64,000 bases of DNA. Origin: Caulobacter zeae (lineage in GTDB: Bacteria; Pseudomonadota; Alphaproteobacteria; Caulobacterales; Caulobacteraceae). Below, one piece after another: positions 60,340 to 64,000 of this stretch (position 1 is its first letter; each line of letters begins with the position of its first letter). The DNA lies in assembly GCF_002858925.1 (NCBI RefSeq), contig NZ_PJRS01000031.1:18438-82437 (forward strand), in the 5' to 3' direction. The notes under the pieces were generated by a model. It saw only the letters and a program-made list of their open reading frames with translations. It ran no database searches and was not told the DNA's origin. The translations under genes and the position numbers were made by a program.

Positions 60340-61125
60340 GCGGGTGGTGAAGCTCGGCTGGCTCGACCGGGCGGCGATGCGGGCGGCCGCCGAAGCGTCG
60401 CCGGCGGCGTGGGCCAGCACCAAGTCCGCCGAGATCGCAACAGCCTGCGCCAGGCGCTCGGCCTGAGCCGGACCGGGCAGTTCGGGCCGGCAGATCAGCC
60501 CGCCGAAATAGTGGTCGACGCCCGGCAGCACCAACGCGTGGCGATCCCCCGGCGACGGCGCCTCGAAGGCGATCAGGCGCATGCGCCAGTCGTCGACGAA
60601 GCCCGGCAGCACGTCGGCGTCGCCGGTCTGCACCAGCAGCGGCGCGGCGGTGCTCGCGAACCCTTCGGCCGAGATCAGCGGCGGCGTGGCTGGCGGCGGC
60701 GACAGGGCGACCACGGCCTTGACGCGCGGGTCCAGCGTCGGCGCGCCGGGCGGCGCCAGAACGCCGGCCCCGCCGGCCGCCAGGGCAAGCAAGGCGCCGA
60801 ACGAGTGGCCGGCGGCGGCGAGACCCGGAGTCCCCTGCCCTGCCAGCCAGTCCAGGGTCGCGGCCTGGTCCTCAAGGCGCGTGCGCCAGACGGCGGCCTG
60901 GTCGAAGGCCTCCCGCCGCGGATGGTCGGTGCTGTCGACATGCAGCGGCGCGGCGACCAGCAGGCCCGCCGCCGCCCAGCCGTCCAGCAGGGCCGCGTAC
61001 TTGCCTGGCGCCGAAAAGGCTCCGTGCGAAAAGGCGACGGCGGCTTTGGCGGGTCCAGTGGGCCGCGCCACGGCCAGCCCGACGGAGCGATCGCCGACGG
61101 CGATCTCGACAATGTCCAGGCTCAT
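60337..61125 (-). CDS. Alpha/beta hydrolase (dienelactone-hydrolase-like)
   Basis: A 262-aa alpha/beta hydrolase. Oxyanion region VAFSHGAFSAPGKY, nucleophile elbow AAGHSFGALLAL (Ser about 117), acid in LLVQTGDADVLPG, and His in LPGVDHYFGGL. The arrangement resembles secreted-lipase or dienelactone-hydrolase-like enzymes. No signal peptide remains with ATG 61125. Its start overlaps the aldehyde dehydrogenase stop (TGATG), so the two are coupled. Confidence 0.88.
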   Translation of the reverse strand: MSLDIVEIAVGDRSVGLAVARPTGPAKAAVAFSHGAFSAPGKYAALLDGWAAAGLLVAAPLHVDSTDHPRREAFDQAAVWRTRLEDQAATLDWLAGQGTPGLAAAGHSFGALLALAAGGAGVLAPPGAPTLDPRVKAVVALSPPPATPPLISAEGFASTAAPLLVQTGDADVLPGFVDDWRMRLIAFEAPSPGDRHALVLPGVDHYFGGLICRPELPGPAQAERLAQAVAISADLVLAHAAGDASAAARIAARSSQPSFTTR

Positions 61126-62639
61126 CAGACGACCGCGCAGACCGTCTTCCATTCCAGGTAGCCGTCGAGGGCGACCTGGCCGCTGTCGCGCCCCCAGCCC
61201 GAGGCCTTGACCCCGCCGATCGGCAGGGCGTTGTCGTACATCGAGTGGCAGTTGATCCAGACGGTGCCGGCCTTGATCCGGCGCGACAGGCGATGGGCGT
61301 GCGACAGGCTCTCGGTCCAGATGCTGGCGGCCAGGCCGAACTCGCTGTCGTTGGCGGCGGCGACCACCTCGTCGATCTCGTCATAGGCCTGGACGACCAC
61401 CACCGGGCCGAACACCTCCTCGCGGACGATGGCCATGTCGGAGGTCACGCGAGCCACGACGGCCGGGGTCACGAAGGTCCCCTCGTCGCCGCCCTGCACG
61501 CCGCCGGTCAGCACCTCGGCCCCGGCCGCCGCCGCCCCGGCCACGAAGCCGGCCACGCGATCTGCCTGCTTGCGCGACACCAGCGGACCCATGTGGGTGG
61601 CCGGATCCAGGCCGTGGCCCAGTTGCAGCCCCTTGGCCTGCGCCGCCACGCCCTCGACCACCCGATCGTAGACCGAACGGTGGGCGTAGAGCCGCGAGCC
61701 GGCCACGCACACCTGGCCGGCGTTGAAGAAGATGGCGTTGGCCGCGCCGGGGATGGCCAGGTCCAGGTCGGCGTCGGGCAGGATCACCACCGGCGACTTG
61801 CCGCCCAGCTCCAGGCTGACCTTCTTGAGGTTGCCCTTGGCCGCGTCGAGGATCGCCCGGCCCGTCGGGGTCGAGCCGGTGAAGGCCACCTTGTCGACGC
61901 CCTGGTGCGAGGCCAGGGCCGCACCGGCCTCGCCGCCCAGGCCGGTGACCAGGTTCAGCACCCCTGCCGGGAAGCCCGCCTGCTGCACCAGCTCGGCCAG
62001 GCGCAAGGCGGTCAGCGAGGTGTCCTCCGCGGGTTTCAGCACCACCGTGCAGCCCGCGGCTAGGGCCGGCGCCAGCTTCATGGCCGTCAAGACGAGCGGC
62101 GAGTTCCAAGGCACGATGGCGGCGACCACGCCCACCGGCTCGCGCAGGGTCCAGCTGGCCACCTGCTTGCCGGCCGGCTGGTAGTTGATCGAGCTGTCGA
62201 TCGTGCGCCCCTCGATGGCGGTCGCCAGGCCCGCATAGTAGCGGAACTGGTTCACCGCGCCGGGGATCTCGGCCCAGCGACCGACGTACAGCGGCTTGCC
62301 CTGGTCTAGGGTCTCCAGCTCGGCCAGCTCGTCGATATTGGCCTCGATCAGGTCGGCCAGGGTCCACAGCAGGCGCGAACGCTGCATGGGCGTCAGCGAC
62401 GGCCACTCGCCGCCGTCGAAGGCCTTGCGGGCGGCGGCCACGGCGGCGTCGACGTCAGCCGCGCCGCCCTTGGCGATCTCGGCCAGCACCACGCCGGTGG
62501 CAGGGTCCTTGGTCGCGAAGGTGTCGCCGCCATGGGCGTCGACCCAGGCGCCGCCGATGAACAGCTGCTTGCGACGCTTGGCGAGGAAGGCTTTCGCCCC
62601 CTCCGTCTGAGGTTCGACCGAACGGACGACGAAGGTCAT
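61125..62639 (-). CDS. NAD(P)-dependent aldehyde dehydrogenase
   Basis: A 504-aa ALDH superfamily enzyme. NAD-binding VPWNSPLVLTAMKLAPALA, GSTPTG turn, catalytic Glu in SLELGGKSPVVI and Cys in FNAGQVCVAGSRLY. It oxidises an aldehyde to an acid in the cytoplasm. ATG 62639 was chosen because the usual N-terminus begins there and GGGGAG precedes it. First gene of a two-gene operon with operator 62719 upstream. Confidence 0.95.
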   Translation of the reverse strand: MTFVVRSVEPQTEGAKAFLAKRRKQLFIGGAWVDAHGGDTFATKDPATGVVLAEIAKGGAADVDAAVAAARKAFDGGEWPSLTPMQRSRLLWTLADLIEANIDELAELETLDQGKPLYVGRWAEIPGAVNQFRYYAGLATAIEGRTIDSSINYQPAGKQVASWTLREPVGVVAAIVPWNSPLVLTAMKLAPALAAGCTVVLKPAEDTSLTALRLAELVQQAGFPAGVLNLVTGLGGEAGAALASHQGVDKVAFTGSTPTGRAILDAAKGNLKKVSLELGGKSPVVILPDADLDLAIPGAANAIFFNAGQVCVAGSRLYAHRSVYDRVVEGVAAQAKGLQLGHGLDPATHMGPLVSRKQADRVAGFVAGAAAAGAEVLTGGVQGGDEGTFVTPAVVARVTSDMAIVREEVFGPVVVVQAYDEIDEVVAAANDSEFGLAASIWTESLSHAHRLSRRIKAGTVWINCHSMYDNALPIGGVKASGWGRDSGQVALDGYLEWKTVCAVV

Positions 62640-62718
62640 GGCGCACTCCCCGGGACGCTGGAATTCCAGCCTCGACGCTAGTCCTCGCATCCTCGATTCA
62701 CAGGGGTCGCGGACGGCC

Positions 62719-62735
62719 TATCCGCTGTGCGGGCG
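62719..62735. promoter_or_regulatory. Island operator palindrome, copy 6
   Basis: TATCCGC-TGT-GCGGGCG lies between the divergent aldehyde dehydrogenase and serine hydrolase genes, 80 bp and 79 bp from the two start codons. Confidence 0.65.
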
Positions 62736-62813
62736 CCTTTGCGCGCAAGCGTTTGCGAACCGCGCTAGAGCCTAGGTTCAAGGCTCGTAACGGATGCTTT
62801 TCAGGGGCTTGGG

Positions 62814-63914
62814 ATGACGACGATGAACGGACGCGGCGTGGACGAGATCCACGGCTACGCCCCCCTGCGCCCGGTGGCCGGCGCGGCCGCGCCCGACGCC
62901 TCGCCGGTCGTTCCAGGCGGCGTCTCGCAGGCCGCCCTCGACGCCGCCCAGGCCTTCTCCGACGCCCATGACGGCCTGGCTCTGCTGGTCTGGTCCGGCG
63001 GCGCCCTGCGCCATGAGGCCTATGCCCCGCACGTCACCGCCGACAGCCTGTTCGAGACCTTCTCGATGCACAAGTCGGCCCTGGGCCTGCTCTATGGCGC
63101 GGCGCTCCGCGACGGCGCCATCGCCTCGATCGACGATCCGGTCGGCCTCTACGTCGCCGAATGGCGCGACGACCCGCGCGGAGCGATCCCGCTGCGCCAT
63201 CTGCTGGGCATGAGCTCGGGCCTGACCGTGCACAGCCTAGACAAGGGAGATCCCGTCGCCCTTTCCCTCATGCTGGGCGACCGCATCAGCGAAACCGCCC
63301 TCACCGTCCAGGCCGAGCGTCCGTCCGGCGAGGTCTTCGACTACTACAACGTCGCCGCCCAGGTGGCGGGGCTGGCCCTGTCACGCGCCGTCGCGGCCAA
63401 GGGGCTGGGCGATGCGGCGACCTACCTCTCCAAGGCGCTCTGGGCGCCGATGGGCGGCGCCGACGCGCGGCTGTGGGTCGAGCGCGAGGACGGCGAGCCG
63501 CGCTTCTTCGCCGGCCTCCAGGCCCGCGCCCGCGACTGGCTGCAACTGGGCCGCCTGATCGCCGGCGCCGGCGCACTCGACGGTCGCCAGGTGCTGCCGG
63601 CCGATTGGATCGCCGCCATCACGGCCGAGAACCCGCTCAACCCCGCCTACGGCCTCCTGGTCTGGCGCGCCGCGCCGATCGAGAACGGCAGGCGCCCCTA
63701 CGGCCCCTCCACCGCTTACGCCGCCCCGCACGGCGCGCCCTTCCAGGCCGACGACCTCGTCTATTTCGACGGCTTCGGCGGCCAGCGCGTCTACGTCTCG
63801 CCCTCGCGCGACCTGGTCATCGTCCGCATCGGCCGCCCGCGCCTCGATTTCGACGACGCCGTGCTGCCGAATTTGATCGTCGAGGGGGTGGGGGAAGGGT
63901 TGGGATGGGGGTGA
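62814..63914 (+). CDS. Serine hydrolase, class C beta-lactamase-like
   Basis: A 366-aa member of the beta-lactamase/esterase (PF00144-type) family. The SxxK motif is FSMHKSALGL (Ser about 84), the YxN motif is DYYNVAAQVAG, and the third motif region is YFDGFGGQRVYV. No signal peptide is seen, so it is a cytoplasmic esterase or amidase rather than a true beta-lactamase. ATG 62814 is used; ATG 62823 is equally possible. Confidence 0.9.
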   Translation: MTTMNGRGVDEIHGYAPLRPVAGAAAPDASPVVPGGVSQAALDAAQAFSDAHDGLALLVWSGGALRHEAYAPHVTADSLFETFSMHKSALGLLYGAALRDGAIASIDDPVGLYVAEWRDDPRGAIPLRHLLGMSSGLTVHSLDKGDPVALSLMLGDRISETALTVQAERPSGEVFDYYNVAAQVAGLALSRAVAAKGLGDAATYLSKALWAPMGGADARLWVEREDGEPRFFAGLQARARDWLQLGRLIAGAGALDGRQVLPADWIAAITAENPLNPAYGLLVWRAAPIENGRRPYGPSTAYAAPHGAPFQADDLVYFDGFGGQRVYVSPSRDLVIVRIGRPRLDFDDAVLPNLIVEGVGEGLGWG

Positions 63915-63957
63915 CGCCGCGCGTTCAGCCCGCACCGCCGCTTCAAGTCATGCCGCC

Positions 63958-64000
63958 GCAACCACCCCCAACCCCGGCCCTTCCCCCATCGAGGGGGAAG
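63958..64000. repeat. Partial family 1-like arm at window edge
   Basis: CGGCCCTTCCCCCATCGAGG then GGGAAG is a CTTCCCCC/GGGGGAAG hairpin like those in the family 1 variants, cut by the window end. Confidence 0.5.

Overview
The window is GC-rich alphaproteobacterial chromosome, most likely from Caulobacter or a close relative (Phenylobacterium, Brevundimonas). The evidence is the flagellin–flaF–flbT–flbA cluster with sigma-54 promoters and FlbD-type enhancer palindromes, which is characteristic of Caulobacterales, together with the general gene content and codon use. No tRNA, rRNA, CRISPR array or phage module was seen.

Region 1 (1–4.9 kb) is the flagellar filament cluster. It has two paralogous flagellins (the first cut by the window edge), flaF and flbT on the minus strand, and a divergent flbA-type TPR/glycosyltransferase-like gene. 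Both flagellin genes have a textbook -24/-12 promoter and short 5'-leader hairpins with the same AAAAC loop.

Region 2 (5–34.9 kb) is ordinary housekeeping sequence. It contains a MoxR ATPase, a universal stress protein, an HD hydrolase with an NrtR-like Nudix protein, glyQS, a fasciclin protein, glnK–amtB, a cyclophilin, ispE, ETF-QO, a family-4 uracil-DNA glycosylase, a lytic transglycosylase, a ClC channel, a PA0069-type radical SAM protein and two methyltransferases. Palindromic REP/BIME-like repeats of several families fill many of the gaps.

Region 3 (about 36–64 kb) looks like one large catabolic or modification island. It encodes an isochorismatase-family amidohydrolase, a type III CoA-transferase, an MFS transporter, VOC proteins, a hydrolase–dehydrogenase fusion, an SDR, a GST and two group-A flavin hydroxylases. 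It also has an AMDase/maleate-isomerase-like protein, a PuuE-like deacetylase-fold protein, an isocitrate-lyase-family lyase, an FAD-linked oxidase, an aldehyde dehydrogenase and an alpha/beta hydrolase.

Two things tie region 3 together. First, three paralogous SAM-methyltransferases are each followed immediately by a member of the same family of about 100–120-residue helical proteins (41112–42703, 55335–56954, 60246–58867). Second, a palindrome TATCCGC-N3-GCGGATA, complete or degenerate, lies about 72–94 bp before the start codon of nearly every transcription unit (37552, 45778, 49509, 55227, 60323, 62719, with weak forms at 41024 and 39622). I read this as a single regulon for an undescribed pathway built around paired methyltransferase/small-protein modules. 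The substrate cannot be told from sequence.

A second unusual item is a frameshifted DUF559 nuclease gene framed by about 60-bp inverted arms at 54620–55155. The arms belong to the same repeat family that appears empty elsewhere in the window, which suggests a nuclease-associated mobile repeat.
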